A stretch of 8,885 bases of DNA, taken from NCBI GenBank assembly GCA_025980505.1, contig JAICXI010000052.1, positions 1 to 8,885 of the forward strand, given 5' to 3'. Position 1 is the stretch's first letter. The number at the start of each line of letters is the position of its first letter. This DNA comes from a bacterium. Lineage in GTDB: Bacteria; Oederibacteriota; Muellerivitia; Muellerivitales; Muellerivitaceae. The position numbers and the translations under genes are program-made. Below are positions 1 to 6,445 of the stretch, piece by piece. The notes under the pieces are model-generated. The model worked only from the letters and a program-made list of their open reading frames with translations, did no database searches and had not been told where the DNA came from.

Positions 1-134
1 CCGATGCGGTCCTGGATGATGGCGCTTCCCTTGCGCTCCAGCCAGATGAAGAAGGGAATGAAGGAAAGGGGCGTCATCCACATGACCACCACCATCACCG
101 TGATGTTGATGAGAGTAAACGTCTGGTTATCCAT
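1..134 (-). CDS. nuoH: NADH-quinone oxidoreductase subunit H, N-terminal part (runs off the window)
   Basis: The first 44 codons of NuoH, the membrane subunit that docks the peripheral arm and helps form the quinone chamber of complex I. Translation from the ATG at 134 gives a hydrophobic first helix (about residues 8-31), then the family signature WLERKGSAIIQDRIG, which is the conserved ERK-x-x-x-x-x-QDR-x-G stretch after TM1. The start is supported by an AGGGAG Shine-Dalgarno sequence about 4 nt upstream and by the family's usual N-terminal length. The gene lies 78 nt after nuoG on the same strand, in the standard nuo order. It is cut only by the window edge; nothing suggests it is broken. 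Confidence 0.95.
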   Translation of the reverse strand, partial: MDNQTFTLINITVMVVVMWMTPLSFIPFFIWLERKGSAIIQDRI

Positions 135-154
135 TGAAACTCCCTAAACCCGGA

Positions 155-176
155 TCCAACACGAAGCCACGAAGCC
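155..176. repeat. CACGAAGC tandem unit in the nuoG-nuoH spacer
   Basis: The 78-nt spacer between nuoG and nuoH holds two tandem copies of CACGAAGC preceded by TCCAA. The 22-nt block differs from the block at 1861-1882 in the nuoF-nuoG spacer only by two G/A changes (20 of 22 identical). A partner arm is not clear: the stretch around 189-212 looks only vaguely complementary. The element is therefore best described as a half or decayed copy of the repeat type in the neighbouring spacers. Function unknown. Confidence 0.55.
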
Positions 177-212
177 CGTCCGACCCCTTTCGCCCGCCCA
201 AGGTGTGGGTTT

Positions 213-1838
213 TCATGCTTTCGCCTTTCCCCGCACGTTAGGCTGGGCTTTCACGCCCTGGAAGGGCTCGGGCGCAATCGGGGCCATTCCCAGCACCTTG
301 CCCGTCGAAGGGAGGGACTGGAAGGTCAAGCCCTTCAAGGCCTCCGTTTCCTTGGCCATGGCGTTGAAGATGGAGGGTGTGTCCTCAAAATCAAAGCCTT
401 CGACCTGAAGCGCTCCGGCCAGGCGGCAAAGCCACAGGGAGCTTTCCATCACGTCGGGATTTTCCGGCTCCACGGCTTGCCGGAAGCGCTGGAGGCGTCC
501 GGTGGCGTTGACGAAGGTCCCTGATTTTTCAGTGAAGGCCCGGACCGGGAAAACCATTCCGGCTTGTTCCACGGTCTTCGTCTTATGCACCGAGAGGACC
601 ACCAGGACCTTGACCCTGCCGTAAGCCTTTTTCGCCCTTTCCTCATCCTGCCCGAAGGGGTCCTGGTTCATCACGATCACGGCCTTGAAGGCGCCTTTTT
701 CCATCCGGTCCCAAAAGCCCTGGTCGTCCGGAGGGATGCCGAGGAGCTTGAGCCCCTGCTCATTGGGGTATTTCTCCGCCAGCTTCAGGAGGTTGTCCGC
801 CCCGCCTTTGGCGGCCCAAATCGGCGCCACCAGGTTTTTCACGTCGAACTTCTTCTCAAAAAGCTTTTTCAGGATGAAGTTGTCCTCCAAGGCCGCCCAA
901 GGCGAGGCGAGGCCCGCCACTTCCTCCCGCCCCATGCCGGAAAGGATTTCCGACAGTTGGTGGAGGGCTTCCTGGAGGCCCTTTTCCGAATGGCCCAGCC
1001 GGACCCCGGTCACGCGGTTTTCCTGGAAATGGTCGAAGGAAAAGCGCCCTTCGTCGCAGATCCACGTCTTGTTCAATTCCGCGTTCTCCCGGGGCATGAA
1101 CCGGTAAATGCGGCCCCGGTTGTGCTCCACCGTGATGTTGCAGCCGCGGCTGCAGCCCGGGCAGATGGACTCGGCTTTCTTGAGGAACCAAACCCTTTGC
1201 TTGAAACGGACTTCCTTCAAAGTGAGGGCGCCCACGGGGCAAATGTCGGTGACGTTGCCCGAATAGGGGTTGTCCAGCCGCGCGTCGGGGAAAATGGTGA
1301 TCTTGGACTCATACCCGCGGCCCACGATGCCCAGTTCGGACGACTTGGGGATTTCGTCCACGAAACGGATGCAGCGGGTGCAAAGCACGCAGCGTTCCTG
1401 GTCCAGGATGATGTGCTCGCCGATGTCCTCGGCCTTGCCGCCCTTGAAGTAGTGGGGCACGCCCCGGCGGAAATCGTAAAGGCCGTATTCCATATACTGG
1501 TTCTGCAGCTTGCACTCCCCGGCCTTGTCGCAAACCGGGCAGTCCAAGGGGTGGTCCAGGAGCAACATTTCGAGCGCGCTTTTTTGCGCGGTCTTGGCTT
1601 TGGGGGTGTCGGTGTGGATCACCATGCCCTCGGCCACCTTGGTGTTGCAGCCGATGGTGAGCAGGGGCCCCTTGGGCCCCTCGATTTCCACCATGCAGGT
1701 GCGGCAGTTGCCGGCCACGGGCAGGTAGCTATGGTAGCAGAAGTGCTCCAGGTGCAGGCCATTGGAAAGGACGGCCTCCAGCACGTTGGTGCCGTCCGGT
1801 ACTTCCAGCTCTTTTCCGTCGATTTTTATCTTGGCCAT
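213..1838 (-). CDS. nuoG: NADH-quinone oxidoreductase subunit G, short form with N7 ligands
   Basis: The 541-aa iron-sulfur subunit of the complex I NADH arm, passing electrons from NuoF/NuoE towards NuoB. In order: a plant-ferredoxin-like 2Fe-2S domain with C34, C45, C48 and C64 (N1b); the His-Cys3 motif H96, C100, C103, C109 (N5); C150, C153, C156 with C200 (N4); then a molybdopterin-oxidoreductase-type 4Fe-4S segment with C226, C229, C233 and C261. That last set matches the off-pathway N7 cluster known in some bacteria such as E. coli and Thermus and missing in mitochondria. The conserved GTFVNATGRLQ motif (about 440-450) marks the remaining molybdopterin-like domain. At 541 aa the protein is far shorter than E. 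coli NuoG (about 900) or Thermus Nqo3 (about 780), so the C-terminal molybdopterin-fold region is reduced. Its start has a modest AAGGG Shine-Dalgarno. It follows nuoF after 119 nt. Confidence 0.96.
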   Translation of the reverse strand: MAKIKIDGKELEVPDGTNVLEAVLSNGLHLEHFCYHSYLPVAGNCRTCMVEIEGPKGPLLTIGCNTKVAEGMVIHTDTPKAKTAQKSALEMLLLDHPLDCPVCDKAGECKLQNQYMEYGLYDFRRGVPHYFKGGKAEDIGEHIILDQERCVLCTRCIRFVDEIPKSSELGIVGRGYESKITIFPDARLDNPYSGNVTDICPVGALTLKEVRFKQRVWFLKKAESICPGCSRGCNITVEHNRGRIYRFMPRENAELNKTWICDEGRFSFDHFQENRVTGVRLGHSEKGLQEALHQLSEILSGMGREEVAGLASPWAALEDNFILKKLFEKKFDVKNLVAPIWAAKGGADNLLKLAEKYPNEQGLKLLGIPPDDQGFWDRMEKGAFKAVIVMNQDPFGQDEERAKKAYGRVKVLVVLSVHKTKTVEQAGMVFPVRAFTEKSGTFVNATGRLQRFRQAVEPENPDVMESSLWLCRLAGALQVEGFDFEDTPSIFNAMAKETEALKGLTFQSLPSTGKVLGMAPIAPEPFQGVKAQPNVRGKAKA

Positions 1839-1860
1839 TCCGAACCCTTAAAAACCAAAA

Positions 1861-1949
1861 TCCAACACAAAGCCACAAAGCCTCGAAGAACGATCTTAAT
1901 TTCCTGCTTTCCAAAGCCTTCCTTCGTGTCGTGGAGCCTTCCGGTTGGC
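1861..1949. repeat. Imperfect inverted repeat filling the nuoF-nuoG spacer
   Basis: The left arm (1861-1888) has CACAAAGC twice, then CTCGAAGA, an 8-nt periodicity. The right arm (about 1917-1949), read in reverse complement, contains CCAAC followed by a CCACGACACGAAGG stretch, so it carries the same CACGAAG-type word in the opposite direction. Pairing is imperfect and needs gaps. The left arm shares 20 of 22 bases with the block at 155-176 in the next spacer. No T-run follows on the minus strand, so this is not an intrinsic terminator. Probably a dispersed intergenic palindromic element or a decayed miniature element. Confidence 0.5.
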
Positions 1950-1957
1950 TTTGGGCG

Positions 1958-3238
1958 TCATGAAATGGCCTCCGGCACGGCTGAAATCGACGGCTTGCAG
2001 TATTTCTCGAAGTCCGCCCGGAACTTCTGGATAAAGCTCCGCACCGGCATGGCGAGGGCCGCCGCAAGCACGCAGATGGTCTTGCCTTCCATGTTGTCGG
2101 CGATCTCCAGCATCATTCCCAGTTCCTGGGTGGTGGCTTCCCCCTCCAGGATCTTCCGCATCAGCCGGTCTTCCCAGGCCGTGCCTTCCCGGCAGGGAGT
2201 GCATTGGCCGCAGGACTCGTGGGAATAAAAGCGGGTGAGGTTCTTCAGCACCTTCGCCATGTCGGTGTGCTCGTTCATCACGATGGCGCAACCGGTTCCG
2301 AACATGGTCTTGTGGTCCCTCATGCTCTCATAACTCAGGGCCAGGTCCGCGCATTCCTCGGCGGTCAGCACCGGGCAGGAGGAGCCGCCCGGAATCACGG
2401 CCTTGAGCCTGCCGCCCTTGACGCCCTTGCCGTACTTCTCGATGAATTCCAGCACGGGCAGCCCGAAGGGCATCTCCCAATAACCCGTCTGGTTCACGTG
2501 GCCCGAGAGGCCGAACAAGTGGGTGCCGGTGGATTCCTTGGTGCCGATGGCGGCGTAAGCCGCGGCGCCGTTGGCGATGATCCAGGGCACGGAAGCCAGG
2601 GTCTTCACGTTGTTCACGATGGTGGGGCACCCGAAAAGGCCCACCACCGCCGGGAAGGGCGGCTTGATGCGCGGTTTCCCGGGCTTGCCTTCGAGTGATT
2701 CCAGGAGCCCCGTTTCCTCGCCGCATATATAGGCCCCGGCGCCGCGGTGCACGGTGACTTCCAGGTCGAAACCCGACCCCTGGATGTCCTTCCCCAAATA
2801 ACCGGCTTTCCGGGCCTCGTCAATGGCGGCGTTCAGCCGCTGGATCTGGCCGTAAAACTCGCCCCGCACGTAGATATAAGCCGCGTGGCTGTTGATGGCG
2901 TAACAAGCGCAGAGGATCCCCTCCAATAAAAGATGGGGATCGTTCATCAGCATGTAATTGTCGGTGAAGGTGCCGGGCTCGCCCTCGTCCGCGTTGACCG
3001 CCAAGTAGATGGGCTTGCCCGTGGTTTGGGGCACAAAGGACCATTTCATGCCGCAGGAGAACCCGGCCCCTCCCCTTCCCTTCAGGCCCGAGGCCTTCAC
3101 TTCCTCAATGACTTCGGCGGGTTTCTTGGCAAAAAGGTTTTTCAAGGACGAATAGCCGCCCGTCTCAAGGAACACCTTGAGGGTATGGCCGTCCTTGACG
3201 CCGAATCGCTTGGTCAGTTGTGGTTCCACGTTTTGCAT
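1958..3238 (-). CDS. nuoF: NADH-quinone oxidoreductase subunit F (FMN, NADH-binding, cluster N3)
   Basis: The 426-aa flavoprotein that oxidises NADH and hands electrons to the iron-sulfur chain of complex I. The glycine-rich nucleotide/FMN segment GRGGAGF is at residues 54-60, followed by K65-W66. NADEGEPGTF (82-91) is the acidic NADH/FMN loop; E85 aligns with the E. coli glutamate associated with NADH preference. YICGEETGLLESLEG (170-184) and CPTIVNNV (204-211) are further family blocks. SCGQCTPCREG supplies C343, C346 and C349, and C389 is the fourth N3 ligand. Length is normal. Unusual local residues are FSCG (60-63) where FPTG is common, K212 where VNNVETL is usual, TDN after GTF where KDR is usual, and VLAAALAMP after C389. 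The Shine-Dalgarno is weak (GGGG, about 8 nt upstream of the ATG at 3238). Spacers of 119 nt lie on both sides. Confidence 0.97.
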   Translation of the reverse strand: MQNVEPQLTKRFGVKDGHTLKVFLETGGYSSLKNLFAKKPAEVIEEVKASGLKGRGGAGFSCGMKWSFVPQTTGKPIYLAVNADEGEPGTFTDNYMLMNDPHLLLEGILCACYAINSHAAYIYVRGEFYGQIQRLNAAIDEARKAGYLGKDIQGSGFDLEVTVHRGAGAYICGEETGLLESLEGKPGKPRIKPPFPAVVGLFGCPTIVNNVKTLASVPWIIANGAAAYAAIGTKESTGTHLFGLSGHVNQTGYWEMPFGLPVLEFIEKYGKGVKGGRLKAVIPGGSSCPVLTAEECADLALSYESMRDHKTMFGTGCAIVMNEHTDMAKVLKNLTRFYSHESCGQCTPCREGTAWEDRLMRKILEGEATTQELGMMLEIADNMEGKTICVLAAALAMPVRSFIQKFRADFEKYCKPSISAVPEAIS

Positions 3239-3260
3239 TTAAAACCCCGAGCCTTTTTCG

Positions 3261-3356
3261 CCACCCGGGCACCAAGGCACCGGGGGGGACAAGGTTATTA
3301 AAAACATGGAAATTCCGTCCTGCGCCGTTGTTGGCGGCTTGGGGTCTTGGTGGTGG
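3261..3356. repeat. CACCAAGG-type imperfect inverted repeat in the nuoE-nuoF spacer
   Basis: The left arm (about 3261-3287) contains GCACCAAGGCACCGGG, two units of a CACCAAGG-like 8-mer. The right arm (about 3333-3356) reads GGTCTTGGTGGTGG at its end, whose reverse complement is CCACCACCAAGACC. Both arms therefore share ACCAAG followed by a CC word in opposite orientations. The arms are separated by about 45 nt and the right arm ends one base before the nuoE stop codon. It is built like the CACGAAG elements of the next two spacers but with a different base in the unit. No terminator-like T-run follows. Confidence 0.5.
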
Positions 3357-3357
3357 A

Positions 3358-3837
3358 TCATTTCTTTTTCAGTCCTTCGATCAGTTTACCGACGCCTTCG
3401 GGCGTCAGGTTTTCATGGTATTGCTCGTTCACGCGCATGCAGGGACCCTTGTGGCAAGCCGCCAGGCACTCCACGGCCTGGTAGCTGAATTGCCCGTCCG
3501 GCGTCACTTGTCCCGGTTTCAAACCCAGCTTTTGCTCGATGGCCTTCTGGATACCCTCCGAGCCGTTCAGGAGGCAGGAGATGGTCCGGCACACCTGCAA
3601 GTGGTACTTGCCCGGCTTTTCCTTGTGGTACAGGGTGTAAAAGCCGGCCGTTTCCAGCACCTGGACCGGCGAGCACCCCACCAGGTCCGCCACGGCCTTC
3701 ACGGCTTCCATGGAAATGAAGCCGAACTCCCGCTGGGCCAGCCAAAGCGCCGGCAACAACGCCGCGCGCCGGACCGGGTAGCGGGAGGCTATGGTTTCAA
3801 ATTCGTCTTTCACTTCCTGCCGGAATTGAACTGGCAT
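3358..3837 (-). CDS. nuoE: NADH-quinone oxidoreductase subunit E (2Fe-2S N1a)
   Basis: The 159-aa thioredoxin-fold 2Fe-2S subunit (24-kDa homologue) that sits against NuoF in the NADH-oxidising arm. An N-terminal helical bundle (about 1-75) includes FGFISMEAVKAVADLVG and the family phrase ETAGFYTLY. The C-terminal ferredoxin domain has C83 and C88 (CRTISC) and C124 and C128 (ECLAAC), the full N1a ligand set, followed by GPCMRVN. Length is typical. The ATG at 3837 has a GGGGA Shine-Dalgarno on the minus strand. The gene lies 128 nt after nuoD, the spacer being taken up by a long inverted repeat, and 119 nt before nuoF. Confidence 0.97.
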   Translation of the reverse strand: MPVQFRQEVKDEFETIASRYPVRRAALLPALWLAQREFGFISMEAVKAVADLVGCSPVQVLETAGFYTLYHKEKPGKYHLQVCRTISCLLNGSEGIQKAIEQKLGLKPGQVTPDGQFSYQAVECLAACHKGPCMRVNEQYHENLTPEGVGKLIEGLKKK

Positions 3838-3846
3838 CTCTTCCCC

Positions 3847-3951
3847 AATTATGGATTTTGAATTCTCAATTTTGAATCGTGGAAAATTTCCTTTCGCGCA
3901 CCGAAAGGAAATTCACGGCGATTCAAAATTTAAAATTCAACATTTAAAATT
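3847..3951. repeat. 105-nt near-cruciform inverted repeat in the nuoD-nuoE spacer
   Basis: Two 50-nt arms (3847-3896 and 3902-3951) around a 5-nt loop match at about 40 of 50 positions by hand alignment without gaps. The inner part is strongest: CCTTTCG before the loop pairs with CGAAAGG after it, and ATTTTGAATCG (3869-3879) pairs with CGATTCAAAAT (3919-3929). The outer part is AT-rich, built of ATTTTGAAT / ATTTAAAATTC words. It occupies 105 of the 128 spacer bases. No T-run follows on the minus strand, so it is not an ordinary terminator. In mRNA it would fold into one long hairpin, perhaps an RNase processing or stability element. It may also be a miniature mobile or REP-like element; I see no convincing target-site duplication. 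Confidence 0.8.
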
Positions 3952-3965
3952 CCGGCGTCTTTCGG

Positions 3966-5219
3966 TCATCGGTCCAGCTCACCGGCGATGATGTTGATCG
4001 ACCCCAGGTTCGCGACGGCGTCCGCGATCATGGCTCCCTCGATCATCTCGTGGAAGGCCGCGAAGTTCATGAAACAAGGCGGCCGGCACTTCACGCGGTA
4101 GGGGTTCTTGCCGCCGTCGGCGATGACGTAGAAACCCAGCTCCCCGTTGGCGGCTTCGGTGGAATCGTAAATCTCGCCCGGCTCGGGGCAGATGCCGTGC
4201 ATGATGATCTTGAAGTGGTTCATGAGCCCTTCGATATTGCCGTAGGTTTGCTGTTTGGGGGGAAGGGCCACGCGCTTGTCGCCGGTGATGACCGGCCCCT
4301 TGGGCAGCTTCTTCAGGGCCTGGTCGATGATCTTGATCGATTCTTCGACCTCGTAAAAACGCAGGAGGACCCGGTCGTACACGTCGCCGCGGGTGCCCAC
4401 CGGCACCTCGAACTTGAAATCCTCGTAGTGGTAGTAGGGCTCGGCCTTCCGAAGGTCGTATTCCACCCCGCAGGCCCTCAAGGTGGGGCCGGTCCAGCCG
4501 TAAGCCAGGGCCCTTTCCTTGGAAACCACGCAAACGCCCTTGGCGCGGTCCAGGAAAATTCGGTTCTTGGCGATGAGCTTCATCACGTCTTCCACGCTCC
4601 GCTGCACTTCCCGCAAAACCGCCCGCACCTCGTCGCCGAAGGCCGGATAGACGTCGCGGGAAAGCCCCCCCAAGCGGGTGTAGCTGGAAGTGAGCCGGGC
4701 CCCGCAAAGTTTCTCCAGGATGTCGTAAACCTTCTCCCGGACGTTGAAGGTGTACCAGAAATTGGTGAGCGCCCCCATGTCCACCAGGTTGGCCCCGGCG
4801 CAAACCAGGTGGTCGATGATGCGGTTGAGTTCGGAGGTGATGACGCGGATGTAAATGGCGCGTTCGGGAACCTTCACCCCCAACATGCGCTCCACGGCCT
4901 TGCAAAAGCCCACGTTGTTCATGATGGCGGACACGTAATTGAGGCGGTCGGTGTAGGGGATGACTTGTTGGAAGGTGTGGACCTCGCAGTCCTTCTCGAA
5001 ACCCCGGTGCAGGTAGCCCATTTCGGTGACGGCCGCCACGATGGTTTCACCGTCCAAGGCGCAAAGGGCCCTCAAGGTCCCGTGGGTGGCCGGATGGCTG
5101 GGACCCATGTTCACGAACACCAAGTCCCGCTTGTCCTTGGGACGGGTCGAATCCAGGCCGGCCGCGGAATTTTCCGCCCCCACCGGCAATAAGGTTTTGA
5201 CATCAATTGAATGGAACAT
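3966..5219 (-). CDS. nuoD: NADH-quinone oxidoreductase subunit D (49-kDa, quinone-site subunit)
   Basis: The 417-aa homologue of the 49-kDa subunit, evolutionarily the large subunit of NiFe hydrogenase. With NuoB it forms the quinone-reduction site. GPSHPATHGTLR (39-50) carries the conserved histidine (H46) and DRLNY (91-95) the conserved tyrosine (Y95) that face the quinone headgroup in characterised complexes. MGYLHRGFEK (68-76 region) and the C-terminal LGSINIIAGELDR are family blocks ending in the usual Asp-Arg. The reading frame is open to a TTG at 5258, 13 codons further upstream, but I chose the ATG at 5219. It has a GAGG Shine-Dalgarno 5 bases before it, and the extra residues would begin only 5 nt from the nuoC stop and show no family similarity. 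It is encoded separately from nuoC, unlike the fused NuoCD of E. coli. Confidence 0.96.
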   Translation of the reverse strand: MFHSIDVKTLLPVGAENSAAGLDSTRPKDKRDLVFVNMGPSHPATHGTLRALCALDGETIVAAVTEMGYLHRGFEKDCEVHTFQQVIPYTDRLNYVSAIMNNVGFCKAVERMLGVKVPERAIYIRVITSELNRIIDHLVCAGANLVDMGALTNFWYTFNVREKVYDILEKLCGARLTSSYTRLGGLSRDVYPAFGDEVRAVLREVQRSVEDVMKLIAKNRIFLDRAKGVCVVSKERALAYGWTGPTLRACGVEYDLRKAEPYYHYEDFKFEVPVGTRGDVYDRVLLRFYEVEESIKIIDQALKKLPKGPVITGDKRVALPPKQQTYGNIEGLMNHFKIIMHGICPEPGEIYDSTEAANGELGFYVIADGGKNPYRVKCRPPCFMNFAAFHEMIEGAMIADAVANLGSINIIAGELDR

Positions 5220-5236
5220 GGAGCCTCGTTTTAAAG

Positions 5237-5256
5237 GCCGGCTTTGGGCGGCCGGC
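5237..5256. repeat. Small GC hairpin between nuoC and nuoD
   Basis: GCCGGC at 5237-5242 and again at 5251-5256 can pair across an 8-nt loop (six G-C pairs). It lies in the 44-nt nuoC-nuoD spacer, just upstream of the nuoD Shine-Dalgarno (GAGG), and overlaps the only upstream alternative start codon of nuoD. Only a short TTT-AAAA follows on the minus strand, too weak to call a terminator. It could modulate nuoD translation or mRNA processing, or be incidental in G+C-rich DNA. Confidence 0.35.
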
Positions 5257-5263
5257 AACCGCC

Positions 5264-5803
5264 TTATTCGTATCCCTTTTCCTTCAACCTGACTTCCATT
5301 TCGTCCATGAGGGACTCATTGGCCGAAAGCCATTGGCGCCGCGTGATGGGGTAATCCTTGCGCAAGGGGTGCCCCACAAATTCGTGATGGTTCAAAAGCC
5401 GCTTCAAGTTCGGGTGGCGGGTGAAACGGATGCCCATTTGGTCGAAAGCCTCCCTTTCCAGCCAATTGGCGTTGGCGAAAAGGTGGGAGAGGGTGGGGAC
5501 CACCGGTTCCTCCTCCGGGACCGCCACTTTCAACTGCAGCCGATGGCCCAGGGCCAGGGATTTGAGGAGATAGGCCAATCCAAAGCGATCGCCGGTCCAA
5601 CCCGGATAAGCGGAATAATCAATGGAGACCAGGTCGACCAACATATTAAAGGAGAGTTCCGAATCGGCCCGCAGAGTCTCCACCAACCGGTCGATGGAGT
5701 TCCGGTCCACTTGGATTTCCAGCGTTCCATAACGATCCGTCGATCCCAGGACCGCGTCCGGATGCCTGGCCTTGAGCTTTTCAACGAGGATTGCCGTTTC
5801 CAT
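5264..5803 (-). CDS. nuoC: NADH-quinone oxidoreductase subunit C (30-kDa)
   Basis: The 179-aa peripheral-arm subunit matching the 30-kDa protein. It carries no cofactor and braces NuoD and NuoB. The family signature runs from about 114 to 150: WLEREAFDQMGIRF then HPNLKRLL and GHPLRKDYP, including the E-R-E-x-[DE] core of the complex I 30-kDa signature. An N-terminal alpha-beta region (LVDLVSIDYSAYPG, about 55-68) is also typical. Length is normal for an unfused bacterial NuoC. The ATG at 5803 follows a GAGG Shine-Dalgarno 4 bases upstream. nuoD begins 44 nt downstream; nuoB lies 138 nt upstream, across a palindromic spacer. Confidence 0.96.
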   Translation of the reverse strand: METAILVEKLKARHPDAVLGSTDRYGTLEIQVDRNSIDRLVETLRADSELSFNMLVDLVSIDYSAYPGWTGDRFGLAYLLKSLALGHRLQLKVAVPEEEPVVPTLSHLFANANWLEREAFDQMGIRFTRHPNLKRLLNHHEFVGHPLRKDYPITRRQWLSANESLMDEMEVRLKEKGYE

Positions 5804-5819
5804 AAAACCTCACACCTTT

Positions 5820-5920
5820 TTCACCACGGAGGTAACGGAGTTACACAGAGTTAAAAAATATTGAAATTTCTTAAAAGACTGAATCGTTACTCCGTTCACT
5901 CCGTGTGACTCGGTGGTGAA
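5820..5920. repeat. CACGGAG-type imperfect inverted repeat in the nuoB-nuoC spacer
   Basis: The left arm (5820-5852) starts TTCACCACGGAGG and continues with AACGGAGTT and ACACAGAGTT. The right arm (5886-5920) ends CGGTGGTGAA, so the outer TTCACCAC/GTGGTGAA tips pair exactly. Inside, CGGAGT and ACTCCG words pair with two single-base gaps, roughly two thirds of columns by hand. The arms themselves repeat an ACGGAG-like word every 9-10 nt. The centre (about 5853-5885) is AT-rich. It occupies about 100 of the 138 spacer bases. From memory, similar CACCACGGAG words occur between genes in many unrelated bacteria; function unknown. Confidence 0.65.
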
Positions 5921-5941
5921 TATTTCGTTTCCAAGCCGATC

Positions 5942-6445
5942 TTAATAATCGAAGGACGGTTCCTTCGCCTTGAACTGCGCCGGGGGCACGGCCTTGGGGT
6001 TGTCGATCTTATCCTGCAGTTTCAAGACCGCTTGCAGGATGGCCTCCGGCCGGGGCGGGCAGCCCGAAATATAGACGTCCACCGGGATGATTTGGTCTAT
6101 CCCCTGCACGGTGCAGTAGGTGTTGTAAAAACCGCCCGCCGAGGCGCACACGCCCATGGAGATGACCCACTTGGGTTCGCACATTTGTTCGTAAATCTGT
6201 TTCAGGATGGGGGCTTGTTTGAAGGTGACCGTGCCGGCCACCAAAAGGAGGTCCGCTTGCCGGGGCGAGAAGCGCACCAACTCGGCCCCGAAACGGGCAA
6301 GGTCGAACACCGAGGAAACCACGCCCATGAACTCGATGGCGCAACAAGCCGTACCGAAGGGCATGGGCCAGAGCGAATTTTTTTGCCCCCAGGCGATGAC
6401 CGCGTCCCGGCGGGTCGTGAGGACCGGAAAAGTCTCTACTCCCAT
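5942..6445 (-). CDS. nuoB: NADH-quinone oxidoreductase subunit B (cluster N2)
   Basis: The 167-aa subunit holding the terminal 4Fe-4S cluster N2, which reduces quinone at the NuoB-NuoD interface. NSLWPMPFGTACCAIEFM has the tandem cysteines C34 and C35; GVCASAGG has C100 and SGCPPRPE has C129. The spacing (65 and 29 residues) equals that in characterised NuoB proteins. The frame is open upstream to 6673, but those residues are arginine/proline/glycine-rich out-of-frame nuoA and have no family character. The ATG at 6445 has an AAGGGGGG Shine-Dalgarno seven bases upstream and gives a normal length. This start overlaps the end of nuoA by 10 nt (6436-6445), suggesting translational coupling. It is followed by the longest spacer of the operon (138 nt). 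Confidence 0.97.
   Translation of the reverse strand: MGVETFPVLTTRRDAVIAWGQKNSLWPMPFGTACCAIEFMGVVSSVFDLARFGAELVRFSPRQADLLLVAGTVTFKQAPILKQIYEQMCEPKWVISMGVCASAGGFYNTYCTVQGIDQIIPVDVYISGCPPRPEAILQAVLKLQDKIDNPKAVPPAQFKAKEPSFDY

Noticed and set aside
564..2228. A 554-codon plus-strand open frame across nuoG and the end of nuoF
   Set aside because: It lies antisense to two well-supported genes, crosses a spacer, and its translation has no family motifs. Long antisense frames are common in G+C-rich genes.
3847..3951. The long nuoD-nuoE hairpin as an intrinsic terminator
   Set aside because: The stem is not followed by a T-run on either strand, and the downstream genes nuoE-nuoH have no obvious promoter of their own.
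5220..5258. Upstream TTG start for nuoD, adding 13 residues
   Set aside because: It would start 5 nt from the nuoC stop and sit within a GC hairpin. The ATG at 5219 has a GAGG Shine-Dalgarno and yields the usual family length.
155..5920. CRISPR array
   Set aside because: The repeats are 8-10-nt units in inverted arms, separated by kilobases of genes, with no regular spacers and no cas genes.
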